Shown: positions 42,257 through 52,549, counted from the stretch's first letter. The stretch is DNA of 64,000 nt from Larkinella sp. C7 (GCF_006149005.1 NZ_VBSL01000002.1:423466-487465), one strand, 5' to 3'. A program made the numbers and translations. The notes: generated from the letters alone by a model not told the origin.

Positions 42257-45200
42257 TTAAAAGCCAAGATTTACACCAAACGTAAAGGTTTTCGCCTGCG
42301 GAGGAGTATAAAAGTCATGCCCTAAAGCAATGTTGGCCGTCTGGTTCGTCGAATTGATATACTGCGTGTTCACTTCCGGATCATAGCCCGTATACTTCGT
42401 AAATGTGAACAGGTTCAGGGCCGAAACGTAAACCCGGGCGGTTTGGATAAAGGCTTTCTTCAGGAATGCACTCGGCAGGTTGTAGCCCAGCGAAGCGGTT
42501 TTTACCCGCAAAAACGAACCATCCTGCATCCAGCGGGATGAAATACTGGTTCCGTTGGCCGCGCCGAATTCAGCGCGTGGAACATCCGTCACATCACCCG
42601 GTTTCTGCCAGCGATTCATCTGGTCCTTGGTCTGGTTATCAAAATAATCACCATTCACCGACTGGTAAATACCCGCTACGTTGAAGAGATCGTTGCCGGA
42701 AACAAACTGAAGCAGAACGCTCAGGTCGAACCCTTTGTAGGAGAAGTTATTGTTCAAACCGCCCGTAAAATCCGGGTTGGGATCGCCCACAAACAATTCT
42801 GGTGCCGAAGCGTAGTTGTTCGTGGGTTGCCCATCCGGCCCCTCATACAGCGCATCGCCGTTGGCCGGATCGACACCCAGGTATTTTTTACCGTAAAAAA
42901 CACCCAGTGGCTGACCCACCGTCACATAACTCAGGAAGCGGGAATTGGCCCGGATGGGCGACACATCCAGCCGCGTCACCTTGTTGCGGTTGAACGAGAT
43001 GTTGAAGTTGGTCGACCAGCGGAAAGCGCCAACCAGGTTTTGCGAGGTAATGCTGAATTCAAGGCCCCGGTTGCGCATGCTGCCGATGTTGCGGGCAATC
43101 GTTGAAAAACCGTTGATGGCCGGTTGTGGCACGTTCAGCAGCAGATCGTCGGTGATCTTGTTGTAGAAATCAATCTGGCCGTTGATGCGGTTATTGCGGA
43201 AACCAAATTCCAGACCCAGGTCAAACTGCGTCGATTTTTCCCAACGCAAGGCGGCATTGGCCACCTGCGACGGACGAATACCTACCTGGTCGCCATAATT
43301 GATGGTTCCATACAACCCGCGTGAATCAAAATTGCCGATTTCCGAATTCCCGGTCAAGCCGTAGCTGGCGCGCAGTTTCAGCAGGCTCAGGATGGGCAGG
43401 GCATTCTTGATAAACGGCTCGTCGTTCAGAATCCAGCCCACGGAAGCCGAGGGGAAAAAACCGTAGCGATTGTCGGCCCCAAAGCGTGACGAACCATCGA
43501 TCCGGCCCGTAAAGCCCACCAGATAGCGATCTTTAAATTTGTAGTTGGCGCGGGCCAGGTACGAAAGAATGCTGAAACCGGTTTCAGTCGAGCGGGCATC
43601 CGTTTTCTGGCTGGCACTGGCAAGTTCCTGGAATTTGTCATTCGGAAAATTCCGCCCTTCTGCCCGAACGTCCTGCACATTCTGTTCCTGATAGGTCATC
43701 CCGGCCAAAATGTCGATCGTGTGATCGGTACCGATGTTTTTCAGGTAGCTGAGTGTGTTGTTCGTGGTCCAGTTGTTCACCCGCGTCATGGCCTGATAGC
43801 CGTAGCCGGTCGGGGCACCATCTTCCGTCACCCGGCCCTGGTAGATTTCTTCCTGCAAATTCAACACATCGAAACCGTACTCACTCCGGAAAGTCAGACC
43901 CGGCAGAAGCTGATACTGACCAAATACATTTCCGAACGTACGGAAAGTGCGGGCGTAGTTGGAAGCGTTGTTGAGTTCCACCAGGTTGTTATAATACAGC
44001 GTCGAACGGTTATAGCCCGTCGGATCGCTGGGGTTGTAAATCGCCTGCAGGGGCGGCAGGGCGTTCAACTGAATCGGGTTGGAGAACGCATTATCGCCCG
44101 ACACCTTCTTGTTGACGATGGTGGAGAAAGCAATGCTGGCCCCGACACTCAGTTTCTTGCTTACCGTGTGGTCGAGGTTTAGCCGCATGTTGTTCCGGCG
44201 GAAGTTGTTGCCGATGATGAAACCAACCTGTTTGTTGGTCGCACCGCTCAGGCTAAACCGGGTTTTATCGTTCCCGCCGTTGATGCCGAAGTTGGCCTGA
44301 TTGACGGCTCCCTGCCGGAAAGCCGCACCCGCCCAGTCGCTGTCGATGCCGGAGTTCGGGTCAATCCCGTAGCCCGGAAAACCGTCGCTCGGATCGTTGG
44401 GATCGATGCCCGCGTTGGTCAGCGATTCCGTAAATAGTTCTTTGTATTCGGCCGAATTTAAGAACTCCCGTTTGCGGGTTGCGTTCGTGATTCCGGTGTA
44501 ATAGCCAATCTGGATGTTGGTCCGGCCGGCTTTTCCGCGTTTGGTCGTAATCAGCACGACGCCGTTGCTCGCGCGTGATCCATAAATTGCCGAGGCCGAG
44601 GCATCTTTCAGAATCTCAATGGATTCGATGTCGTTCGGGTCGATGTCGGCCAGCGGACTGAAGAGTTCGGTGTCGGTTGTGTTGACATCCTGCGAGGTAA
44701 TGGGAATCCCGTCCAGCACATACAGCGGTTCGTTCCCGGCGGAGATCGAAGCCGCGCCCCGAACCCGGATCTGCAAGGCCGAACCGAGTTTGCCACTTCC
44801 CTGCGTAATCTGAACCCCCGGCGTGCGGCCCTGCAACGCCGTCTCAAAGGTTTGTACCGGCAGTTTGGCAATATCGTCGCCTTTCACCGTCAGTTGCGAC
44901 CCAGTCAGGTCACGGCGCTGTTGCGTTCCGTAGCCCACCACAACCACTTCACTCAGGGCGCGGGTGTCGTTCACCAGCTTCACATCGATGGTGCTGCGGT
45001 TGCCAATTTCCACTTCCTGCGTGGTCGTTCCGATAAAACTGAAAACCAGCGAACCACCCGATGTCGGTACACTGAGGGCGTAATTGCCACTGGCATCGGT
45101 CTGGGTTCCCCGCTGGGTTCCCTTCAACTGAATGGAAACACCCGGCAAGGCCGACCCGTCCTCGGAGGAGGTGACTCTTCCAGTCACCTGCCGATCCTGC

Positions 45201-45262
45201 GCCATCGCCGAAGCCCACACCAGGGTGATTAGCAGACAGCTAAACAGTAATGATCTTCTCAT
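42257..45262 (-). CDS. SusC/RagA family TonB-dependent outer-membrane transporter (second pair)
   Basis: 1001 aa. Signal (LLFSCLLITLVWASAMA), regulatory-like domain (VTGRVTSSEDGSALPGVSIQ), plug (GTQQRRDLTGSQLTVKGDDI, VRGAASISAGNEPLYVLDG, EILKDASASAIYGSRASNGV) and barrel with the usual C-terminus (AKTFTFGVNLGF). SusC/RagA families differ by substrate; this pair differs enough from the first that it should import something else. A promoter is visible at 45447-45475, leaving a leader of ~180 bases. Confidence 0.95.
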   Translation of the reverse strand: MRRSLLFSCLLITLVWASAMAQDRQVTGRVTSSEDGSALPGVSIQLKGTQRGTQTDASGNYALSVPTSGGSLVFSFIGTTTQEVEIGNRSTIDVKLVNDTRALSEVVVVGYGTQQRRDLTGSQLTVKGDDIAKLPVQTFETALQGRTPGVQITQGSGKLGSALQIRVRGAASISAGNEPLYVLDGIPITSQDVNTTDTELFSPLADIDPNDIESIEILKDASASAIYGSRASNGVVLITTKRGKAGRTNIQIGYYTGITNATRKREFLNSAEYKELFTESLTNAGIDPNDPSDGFPGYGIDPNSGIDSDWAGAAFRQGAVNQANFGINGGNDKTRFSLSGATNKQVGFIIGNNFRRNNMRLNLDHTVSKKLSVGASIAFSTIVNKKVSGDNAFSNPIQLNALPPLQAIYNPSDPTGYNRSTLYYNNLVELNNASNYARTFRTFGNVFGQYQLLPGLTFRSEYGFDVLNLQEEIYQGRVTEDGAPTGYGYQAMTRVNNWTTNNTLSYLKNIGTDHTIDILAGMTYQEQNVQDVRAEGRNFPNDKFQELASASQKTDARSTETGFSILSYLARANYKFKDRYLVGFTGRIDGSSRFGADNRYGFFPSASVGWILNDEPFIKNALPILSLLKLRASYGLTGNSEIGNFDSRGLYGTINYGDQVGIRPSQVANAALRWEKSTQFDLGLEFGFRNNRINGQIDFYNKITDDLLLNVPQPAINGFSTIARNIGSMRNRGLEFSITSQNLVGAFRWSTNFNISFNRNKVTRLDVSPIRANSRFLSYVTVGQPLGVFYGKKYLGVDPANGDALYEGPDGQPTNNYASAPELFVGDPNPDFTGGLNNNFSYKGFDLSVLLQFVSGNDLFNVAGIYQSVNGDYFDNQTKDQMNRWQKPGDVTDVPRAEFGAANGTSISSRWMQDGSFLRVKTASLGYNLPSAFLKKAFIQTARVYVSALNLFTFTKYTGYDPEVNTQYINSTNQTANIALGHDFYTPPQAKTFTFGVNLGF

Positions 45263-45770
45263 ACAAATAGGTTTGGTTTGTTGAAAAAATAAAAATGAAA
45301 AAAAACAATCCCCCGGAAAATGGGAATTTACTTAAACGCAATTTAATGCAATTCGGGTGATATGCAGAGCCTTATCATCAAAAAAAATGTATGCCTGCAT
45401 ACTATTTACCAGGTAATTTAGAATCCGGCAATCCATTTCCAATTACCAAAAATACAGTAATTTCCTAATAATCAACCAATTAACTATTTGTTTTGATATA
45501 TTCAGGATACCTTCCTGCGGCACCGTCGCGATCGGGTATTCGCTCCGGTCAACTTTCCCAATGGGTGACTCCCGGCACCGATCCCTGGTTGGAATTACAC
45601 TCATAATCCTATTGGAAAGATTAAATAAAATATTTAATCTTTACCAAAACCCGGTTAAAATGGAAGCACACCTTCCGATCTAACCGAATTGCCAGTCATA
45701 GAAACACCTAGTCTATGATTATTGACATTCAGTAACAAAGGAAAGTTGAAATGCCCCGAACCCCGTTGCG
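45263..45770. other. intergenic region upstream of the second SusC gene
   Basis: About 500 bases between the LytTR response regulator end and the SusC start, both on the minus strand. Apart from the promoter at 45447-45475 it shows no ORF or clear terminator for the regulator. Confidence 0.4.
45447..45475 (-). promoter_or_regulatory. Bacteroidota-type promoter for the second SusC/SusD operon
   Basis: On the minus strand TTG (45475-45473) is followed after 18 bases by TATTTTTG (45454-45447), an exact match to the -7 consensus TAnnTTTG with acceptable spacing from the -33 element. Transcription would start near 45440. It was found by pattern only. Confidence 0.55.
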
Positions 45771-46547
45771 TCAGGCCGATTTGGAATAAAATGCTTTCAG
45801 GTTATCGCGGTAATTGCGTGTCCACTTCAGTTGCTGACCGGTTTTGAGTTTAACGATGTATTCCCCGTTGAAATAAGTTTCGACCTCGGCGATGTAATTG
45901 AGGTTGACGATGTATGAGCGGTTGATTCGCACAAAATCGGTTGGATCGAGCCGGGTTTCCAGGCTCGTCAAACTGTCGTAAATCGTATGGCGCTCCTGCG
46001 CTGTATGCAGGGTGATGTAATTGCCGTCGGCGTCCAGGTAACTAATGTCGTCGGCCTTGACCAGATACATCCGGCCGGTTTCTTTCACCAGAATCCGGCG
46101 CAGATAGGCCCCACTGGGTTGTGCGGCCTGTTCGCTCATCAACTGACTCACCAGGGCCTCAATTCGGGGCTGGGTTTGTTGCGAAATCCGCTCCTGCACC
46201 CGCCCCAACGCCTGGTGAAAGCGCACCTCATTGAATGGTTTCAGCAGATAGTCGATGGCGTTGACCTCAAAAGCCCGCAAAGCATACTGATCGTAGGCGG
46301 TGGTGAACACCACAAACGGCTGGTGGTGGGGCCAGATTTCTTTCAGTACCTCAAAACCATCGAGTTCGGGCATTTGAATGTCCAGAAAAATCAGATCGGG
46401 GCGGTGTTGAAGAATCTTGATGACGGCTTCGGTACCGTTGCCTGCTTCGCCCAGTACAGTAACCGACGGATCGGCCTGCAAAAAGGTGCGAATGACACTC
46501 CGGGCCAGCATTTCATCGTCAATGATGAGCGAGCGATAGGTTTTCAT
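45771..46547 (-). CDS. LytTR-type response regulator
   Basis: 258 aa from the ATG at 46547 (MKTYRSLIIDDEMLARSVIR). The receiver domain has the acidic pair at IDDE, the phosphorylatable Asp in PDLIFLDIQMPELDGFEVL, VVFTTAYDQYALRAFEVNAI and DYLLKPF. The C-terminal LytTR domain (~155-258) has DISYLDADGNYITLH, DPTDFVRINRSYIVNLNYIA and LKWTRNYRDNL. It binds DNA when phosphorylated. It overlaps the kinase gene by 29 bases, so they form one two-component unit. Start 46577 in the same frame adds residues inside the kinase gene and is less likely. Confidence 0.92.
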   Translation of the reverse strand: MKTYRSLIIDDEMLARSVIRTFLQADPSVTVLGEAGNGTEAVIKILQHRPDLIFLDIQMPELDGFEVLKEIWPHHQPFVVFTTAYDQYALRAFEVNAIDYLLKPFNEVRFHQALGRVQERISQQTQPRIEALVSQLMSEQAAQPSGAYLRRILVKETGRMYLVKADDISYLDADGNYITLHTAQERHTIYDSLTSLETRLDPTDFVRINRSYIVNLNYIAEVETYFNGEYIVKLKTGQQLKWTRNYRDNLKAFYSKSA

Positions 46548-47715
46548 GCGTAGAGTTGGTGAGCAAACTAGGTTCACAGGGAAATAAAAGCGTCACGATG
46601 GTGCTGCCACCCTGCGGTTGTTCGATGGTAAAATGAGCCGCATCGCCGTAGGCCTGACGGAGTCGCAGGCGGGTGTTGTTCAGTCCAAGACCGCCCCCCT
46701 CCCGTCTTTTCCGGCGATGGCCCAGCCCGTTGTCGAAAATCGAAATCTGGATTTCGCCGGGATGTCGGCGGGTGCTGATGCGAATCAGGGCGTCGGTGGT
46801 AAGCCCCGAAATACCGTGCGTCACGGCATTTTCGACCAGCGGCTGCAGCAGCAACTGCGGAACCGGACAGTTTTCGGTGGCCGGGTCAATGTCGTACTCG
46901 ATCCGAAGTCGATCCTGAAACCGGATTTGCTGAATCGCCAGATACTGTTGGGTCAGCGTCAGTTCCTGTCGAAGCGTCAGAAAATTGGAATCCTGGTGCG
47001 CCAGCACGCCCCGCAGCAGATCGCTTAGGGTGGTGACCATGTCGATGGCTTTCCGCGTGTCGTTTTGCAGCATCAGACTCACAATGGCATGGTGCGTATT
47101 AAACAGAAAATGGGGATTTAACTGCATCTTGAGCGCCTGAAGCTGGGCACCCGCCAGTTGTGTCTTCAATTGCTCATTGTTCAATTCATACGTTAGATTC
47201 TGTTCTTTCAGTGCCTGGTAGCGATGGGTGTAGGAAATAATGCTGTACCCGACGACAACCAGCAGGTAATTGGTGACACGCAGTGAATACGACCAGAAAA
47301 ACCAGAATGGAATATTTTCGGGGCCAATCGGCTTTCCGATTTCGTAAGCATACAAGGGCGAAACGAGCAGATACGCAACACAGGAAACCAGCAGCGAAAA
47401 ACCCGATGCAATCAACACATGAATGACCAATGATTGGATCCAGGCGCCTTTGCGTTCCAGCAGCCGGATTGGGAAACGCTGCACGGCTTTCAGAATGAAG
47501 GGCGTGAAACCGAGCCACATCAGATACGTAACGAGCCATTCGACCGATTCGGCGATATACATCTTCGACTTGCTGCCCAGCAACCAAACCAGCGTACTCT
47601 GAATGTACGAGAAGATGGCCAGAACACCCCAGAAAACCAGCGAATAACGCCAGAACTGGCGACTGGTAATCGGGATGCTGGCCTGCTGCAAAAGTGTGTT
47701 GATGAAGTTTGTCAT
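46519..47715 (-). CDS. LytS-type sensor histidine kinase
   Basis: 398 aa. Four N-terminal membrane helices (YSLVFWGVLAIFSYI, WLVTYLMWLGFTPFI, SLVIHVLIASGFSLLVSCVA, NYLLVVVGYSIISYTHR), a coiled-coil (LKEQNLTYELNNEQLKTQLA), then the His-kinase block QLNPHFLFNTHHAIVSLMLQ with the phospho-His, LLLQPLVENAVTHGISG (N box) and GGLGLNNTRLRLRQAYGD (G box). No periplasmic sensor domain is visible. It phosphorylates the LytTR regulator encoded next. It follows the TonB-type barrel gene after 21 bases, so the three genes may form one unit. Confidence 0.92.
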   Translation of the reverse strand: MTNFINTLLQQASIPITSRQFWRYSLVFWGVLAIFSYIQSTLVWLLGSKSKMYIAESVEWLVTYLMWLGFTPFILKAVQRFPIRLLERKGAWIQSLVIHVLIASGFSLLVSCVAYLLVSPLYAYEIGKPIGPENIPFWFFWSYSLRVTNYLLVVVGYSIISYTHRYQALKEQNLTYELNNEQLKTQLAGAQLQALKMQLNPHFLFNTHHAIVSLMLQNDTRKAIDMVTTLSDLLRGVLAHQDSNFLTLRQELTLTQQYLAIQQIRFQDRLRIEYDIDPATENCPVPQLLLQPLVENAVTHGISGLTTDALIRISTRRHPGEIQISIFDNGLGHRRKRREGGGLGLNNTRLRLRQAYGDAAHFTIEQPQGGSTIVTLLFPCEPSLLTNSTHENLSLAHH

Positions 47716-47736
47716 TGGGATTCGTACAGGTACGGG

Positions 47737-50199
47737 TTAGTTCATCCGGCGTTGTTCCTCCTCAGAAACCGTCCGACGGTTTCCGGCTCCTTTTAATTCC
47801 CGGTTTCCAAAATAGTAGGTGAATGTCAGGCGGGCGACGCGGGTTTCGGCGTAGGATGCAAACTGGAAATCCATTTGCTGAAATTGCAGCGTTCCCCGAT
47901 AGCGCTGCGTCTGGAACAGATCGCCCCAGTTGAAACGCAGAACGGCTTTTTTCTGCCAAAAACTTTTCTGGAAGCCGACGCTCACCTGACCATACGCCCG
48001 CATTTTGTTCTGGCTGTAGACGTACGGCGAAGTATAAGAAGCCGCCAGTTCAGCCGACAGGCCGTGCGGAAAAACGAATGTATGGTTGCTGGTCAGATTG
48101 GCCGACGTCCAGGTCGTGTTCAGTGGTGTTCCGCCCACCCCGGATTGGTAGGAACTGTACGATACATTGGCGGTATTGCGGGCCGACCACCAACGGGTAA
48201 ACCGCACAGGTGTACTGAGATGTAGCCCCAAAACCGTTTGTTTCGCCAGATTGACGAGCGTAACCCGCGTGACTCCGGTGGTGTTATTCTGTTCGTTGAT
48301 GTCGGCAATGACGTCACGGGTCTTTGCATAACTCACACCCACCGTCGTTTCGTCCTTGTAACTGTAGCTGAGCTGGAATGCGTCGGTATACTGCGGTTTC
48401 AGGTACGGATTGCCCTGCTGGTACATATACGGACTAAAAATACGGATGAAAGGGTTCAGAAACTGGTAATCCGGCCGGTCGATCCGGCGGCTGTAGGTAT
48501 ATTGAAGCTGGTGGTTTTTGCCCACCCGACGGGTCAGCAATACATTCGGAAACAGGTTCAGATACGACCGCTTCACGGTATGTTGGGCCGTCACCGAATA
48601 GGCTTCGGTTTGTGTTAGCTCCAGCCGAAGACCCACTTGCAGCGTCCAGTTAGCCCAGTTTCGGTGGCCCGTCAGGTATCCGACGTGAATCGTTTCGCGG
48701 TATTCGAATTGGTTCGTGCGGCTGGTGTCGAGCTGCCAGGGCACGGATTGTCCTGCCTCCGCACGTTTGGTCTCAAACTGCAAATCATTTTTGAGCGTCA
48801 CAAAACTACTTTTCCAGCCGCCTTCCACGGTAGTCTGCCGGTCGATGGGATGCACATAATCGGCTTTGGCGGCCCGGATCAGGGCTTTCGATACGGTATG
48901 GAGTCGCTGAAAATTCCGGGGACCGGTTTCGACGCCCTGCGGGTTCAGGTAGCGGTTTTCAAACTGTTCCAACGGCCGAAACGATGCATCGGAATAATCG
49001 ACGTCCAACAGCAATTCGCGTCCCTTACCGCCCCGGCTTGTGGTGTCGAACCGGTGGCGGTAGTTCAGGTTGGCCGCCAGCCGGTCGATGCTGCGTTGAT
49101 TATCGTTTCCAGTTTCTTCGGTAGAGGTCAGAACACCGGCTTTGTAGAGGGCACTGGTGGTTCCACCCTGCGAGCGGTTGCCAACGTTCATGCCGTTCAG
49201 CAACAATCCGATGGTCGAGTGGTGGTTGGGCGCAAAATCGGCTCCAAACCGAAACGAGTGGCTGGTGTTTTGAATGGGTCGGTAGGTATCCTGCCGGATC
49301 AATAGCGGCTCGCCGTCCGGGGACAGCCGCCGGTCGATGTTGGCTACTGACCAATAGTCGCGCTGATCGAATGCGTAGGTACCAAACCAACTCCACGGGC
49401 CAGTCCGGGCATTGAGTGTCAGGCCCGAATTGTATTTCAAAAACCGCCCCTGACCCAATCCGGCAGTCAGATTGCCGTTGAGGGGTTGGGCCGACCGGTT
49501 GCGTTTCAGGCGGATGTTGATGATACCGGCATTACCGGCGGCATCGTAGCGGGCGGGCGGATTCTGGATGAGTTCAATGGCTTCAATGGTATTGCTGGGC
49601 GTGTTCCGGAGCAAATCCATCACCTGTGCGGCCGACAGATAGGTGGGCTTGCCGTCGATCATCACCAGCACATTGTCGCGCCCATTCAGGCTAATCCGGT
49701 CCGACTGCCCATCCACCACCACGCCGGGTGCTTTTTCCAGCACTTCGAGTGCTGTTCCACCCGTGGCCACCATGCTGTTCTCCACGTTGAGCACCGTTTT
49801 ATCAAGATGCTGCTCAATGAACGGTTTTTGGGCCTTCACCGTCACCTGGGACAATTGTCGGGTTTCTTCGCGAATCACCAAAGAAGGCAACTGGTTGTTC
49901 CAGTGGTTCTCGCCTACTGAAAAGACACGGGAATAGGTTTTCTGAAACCCTACCAGCGAGGTCGCCACCAGATAGGTTCCGGCAGGAATGGTCTCAAATT
50001 CGTACACGCCCTGCTGATTACTCACCGTCCCTTTCACCAGGGTCGAGTCGGTCGCTTTCAGCAACAGCAAGGTCACCAGTTCCAGCGGACCGCCCCCCGA
50101 ATCCTGTACCAGACCCGTCACCCCGCCGAATTGCGGAGGCTGGGCCATCAGGCTACCGGAAACATACAGAAGCGCAACAATCAGAACACGTTTGAACAT
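47737..50199 (-). CDS. TonB-dependent receptor-like outer-membrane beta-barrel protein (OMP_b-brl_3 type)
   Basis: 820 aa. Signal (VLIVALLYVSGSLMA), a carboxypeptidase-regulatory-like domain (GVTGLVQDSGGGPLELVTLL), a plug with VNVENSMVATGGTALEVLEK and RDNVLVMIDGKPTYLSAAQV, then a long barrel (YTYSRRIDRPDYQFLNPFIR) to VARLTFTYYFGNRELKG. It lacks a SusD partner and belongs to the outer membrane beta-barrel family rather than SusC. Substrate unknown. The tight link to the LytS/LytTR genes suggests that these respond to something it imports, but the sequence does not prove this. Confidence 0.9.
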   Translation of the reverse strand: MFKRVLIVALLYVSGSLMAQPPQFGGVTGLVQDSGGGPLELVTLLLLKATDSTLVKGTVSNQQGVYEFETIPAGTYLVATSLVGFQKTYSRVFSVGENHWNNQLPSLVIREETRQLSQVTVKAQKPFIEQHLDKTVLNVENSMVATGGTALEVLEKAPGVVVDGQSDRISLNGRDNVLVMIDGKPTYLSAAQVMDLLRNTPSNTIEAIELIQNPPARYDAAGNAGIINIRLKRNRSAQPLNGNLTAGLGQGRFLKYNSGLTLNARTGPWSWFGTYAFDQRDYWSVANIDRRLSPDGEPLLIRQDTYRPIQNTSHSFRFGADFAPNHHSTIGLLLNGMNVGNRSQGGTTSALYKAGVLTSTEETGNDNQRSIDRLAANLNYRHRFDTTSRGGKGRELLLDVDYSDASFRPLEQFENRYLNPQGVETGPRNFQRLHTVSKALIRAAKADYVHPIDRQTTVEGGWKSSFVTLKNDLQFETKRAEAGQSVPWQLDTSRTNQFEYRETIHVGYLTGHRNWANWTLQVGLRLELTQTEAYSVTAQHTVKRSYLNLFPNVLLTRRVGKNHQLQYTYSRRIDRPDYQFLNPFIRIFSPYMYQQGNPYLKPQYTDAFQLSYSYKDETTVGVSYAKTRDVIADINEQNNTTGVTRVTLVNLAKQTVLGLHLSTPVRFTRWWSARNTANVSYSSYQSGVGGTPLNTTWTSANLTSNHTFVFPHGLSAELAASYTSPYVYSQNKMRAYGQVSVGFQKSFWQKKAVLRFNWGDLFQTQRYRGTLQFQQMDFQFASYAETRVARLTFTYYFGNRELKGAGNRRTVSEEEQRRMN

Positions 50200-50271
50200 T
50201 ACTGGGGCCTGGAAGACGGTTTTCTGATGAAAACTACGACTTCCCGATGCGTCTTCCCAGGCTCAATTGGC

Positions 50272-51084
50272 TCAACCGGGGGTTTTATTGTTTGAATTGG
50301 GCGAGATCGTATCTGAAATGAATGCCGACTCCAGCGTCCTGATCAACTGGGGTTTGATGGACTGGGTGTATTGATAACCTATCCGGAAAAGATCCCGGGC
50401 GCGACGCCAGTCGAAAACATCGTAGCGGCTCAATTCGGGCGGTTCGATCAAAAGGTGGCATTTGGCCAGCCGCTCCCGGGTTTTGCTGCGGACGGCCAGA
50501 ATGAGGCTGCGTTCCAGCACCCCTTTGACGGACGTAATGGGTTTTTGGGTTGTGAAGGGGTTGCAATGAATCCCCACGATCAGGTCGACCTTGTCTTCGA
50601 TCACTTCAACCGGCATGTTGTTCAAAACCGCCCCGTCGACGTATTGGCGTTTGTTGATCAGGTAAGGCTCGAAAATACCGGGCAGGCTGCAGGAAGCCAG
50701 AATGGGCCGGACGAGTTCTCCGGTATTGAAAACCGTCAGAACACCTTCGGTCAGGTCCGTCGCCACCACATGCATCGGGATATGCAGACTTTCGAAGCAA
50801 TCGTGCGGTAGATATTTCCGGTATAATTCCTCCGCTTTGTCGAGCCGCAGCAGCCCCAGCCGGGTAAACGCGGGCCGAACGTGGCGGTAAAAGGGCGTTG
50901 TTTCGATAATTTTCAGGATTTCGTCGGGCGTATAGCCATTGGCAAACAAGGCGCCGGCAATGGCCCCCGCACTCGTTCCGGCAATCTGATCGAATACAAA
51001 CCCTTCTTCCTGTAAGCCCTTCAAAACCCCCAGGTGCGCAATTCCCCGCGCCCCTCCTCCGGAAAGCACCAAGCCAATTTTCAT
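50272..51084 (-). CDS. patatin-like phospholipase
   Basis: 270 aa from the ATG at 51084 (MKIGLVLSGGGARGIAHLGV), which places the oxyanion GGGARG at the N-terminus as the family requires. The nucleophile is in IAGTSAGAIAGALFANGY (GxSxG) and the catalytic Asp in YVDGAVLNNMPVEV (DGA). No signal, so it acts in the cytoplasm or at the inner membrane and hydrolyses lipids. The open frame back to 51129 is a spurious extension. A single gene. Confidence 0.9.
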   Translation of the reverse strand: MKIGLVLSGGGARGIAHLGVLKGLQEEGFVFDQIAGTSAGAIAGALFANGYTPDEILKIIETTPFYRHVRPAFTRLGLLRLDKAEELYRKYLPHDCFESLHIPMHVVATDLTEGVLTVFNTGELVRPILASCSLPGIFEPYLINKRQYVDGAVLNNMPVEVIEDKVDLIVGIHCNPFTTQKPITSVKGVLERSLILAVRSKTRERLAKCHLLIEPPELSRYDVFDWRRARDLFRIGYQYTQSIKPQLIRTLESAFISDTISPNSNNKTPG

Positions 51085-51215
51085 TTTTTTACGACGATGA
51101 CGTTCGAATACCCAGGAAAAAACAACCAATCCGGCCGAATCTCCTCCTTGAAGTAACGAAGCGAATGTTGATTTTGCTACAGAATATTATCTTTAACACA
51201 AACTGTGAGATTACT

Positions 51216-51250
51216 GACCCCGGAGGGGTCCTAAGTGCCGCTGGCACTTA
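51216..51250. repeat. two adjacent short hairpins
   Basis: GACCCCGGAGGGGTC (51216-51230) and TAAGTGCCGCTGGCACTTA (51232-51250) are two near-perfect palindromes side by side. They lie between the upstream end of the patatin gene and the end of the MBL-hydrolase gene. There is no T-tract; they are probably a small intergenic repeat or weak terminator. Confidence 0.5.
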
Positions 51251-51294
51251 AACAACTGTTAGGCAAGGGCATCATCTCATTGTTGGCGTTATAT

Positions 51295-52152
51295 TTAAAA
51301 CACCGTCCCGTTTTGTTGTAGGAACGTGGCCAATTGTCCTTTCTCGCGGATTCGGATGCCTTTCTCGGTGGCTTCGACGGTGGCGGCTTCAACAACCGGA
51401 TCGTGTTCGAACACCAGAATCCAGTTTTCTTCGGCCGCCTGTCGCAGCATACGCGTTTTTTCCTCCATCGTCAGCAGCGGGCGGACGTCGTAACTCATGA
51501 TCCAGGGCAAGGGAACGTGGGCCGACGACGGAATCAGGTCGGCCACATAGGCCACTTTCCGGTTGCCGACCTGAAAAACCGGCAGCGTCATTTTCTCCGT
51601 ATGACCATCGACCTGCACCAGTTCGACATTCGGAAAGGAAAAACCGCCCTGGTCGACAAACTGCAACTGCCCGCTCTGCTGCAACGGTTCGATGTTTTCC
51701 TTCAGAAAAGATGCTTTTTCGCGCGAATTTGGATTCGTGGCCCAGTCCCAGTGCGCGCTGTGGCTCCAGTAGGTAGCGGATGGAAAGGTAGGCACGAGCT
51801 GATCGGCAGACCGGGAAACCGCCCCACCCACATGATCGAAGTGGAGGTGGGTCAGCAAAACATCCGTGATGTCTTTTTCAGAATACCCCGCCTGCCGAAT
51901 GGATTTCAGCAAGGATGCCTCTCCGTGGGGTTCGTAGTGACTAAAAAACCGGGCATCCTGTTTGTCGCCCAGCCCCGTGTCTACCAGCAGCAGCCGATTA
52001 CCTTCTTCCACCAGCAAACAGCGCATCGCCCAGGTGCAGAGGTTACGCTCGTCGGCCGGGTTGGACTTGTTCCAGAGTGACTTCGGCACAACGCCGAACA
52101 TGGCCCCACCATCTAATTTAAAAAAACCGGTATCGATCGTTTGTACAGCCAT
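51295..52152 (-). CDS. MBL-fold metallo-hydrolase
   Basis: 285 aa. DVLLTHLHFDHVGG is the HxHxDH zinc motif, with VDTGLGDKQDARFFSHYEPH before it, QVDGHTEKMTLPVFQVGNRK after it and VAYVADLIPSSAHVPLPWIM containing the bridging Asp. The layout resembles lactonase- or glyoxalase-type MBL proteins (GGAMFGVVPKSLWNKSNPAD at the front, typical of quorum-quenching-like lactonases), but substrate cannot be fixed. No signal peptide. A single gene with a long AT-rich upstream region. Confidence 0.9.
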   Translation of the reverse strand: MAVQTIDTGFFKLDGGAMFGVVPKSLWNKSNPADERNLCTWAMRCLLVEEGNRLLLVDTGLGDKQDARFFSHYEPHGEASLLKSIRQAGYSEKDITDVLLTHLHFDHVGGAVSRSADQLVPTFPSATYWSHSAHWDWATNPNSREKASFLKENIEPLQQSGQLQFVDQGGFSFPNVELVQVDGHTEKMTLPVFQVGNRKVAYVADLIPSSAHVPLPWIMSYDVRPLLTMEEKTRMLRQAAEENWILVFEHDPVVEAATVEATEKGIRIREKGQLATFLQQNGTVF

Positions 52153-52549
52153 AGCAAGATTGTAGGGTTCTTGGAAAATGAATAATCAGACTTCTATATA
52201 CACTATTATTGGCATACCCTGTCCCATTGGATAAGGAATGGATCATTAAAATGACATTAAACAACACTATTTTATGCATTATAAACTAGATTTGCCTTGT
52301 ATTTATCAGACACATTCAGTACTTTTAGGCATTGATTGAATACTCAACGTGTATGAACTTAAAGAACCTCACTGCATACTGCACGCTCCGGGCAGGTAAC
52401 AAAGCTGCCGTTTCCGGTGTTGCTGGTTTCGATAATTCATCCATATCCATCGTACGTTATTTGTTCCATTTCGGGTTGTGAATAACCCTGTAAATGCAGG
52501 ATGGATTCCTGGATTCAATGATATATAAAATTTCGCTTGCAAATAAGTG

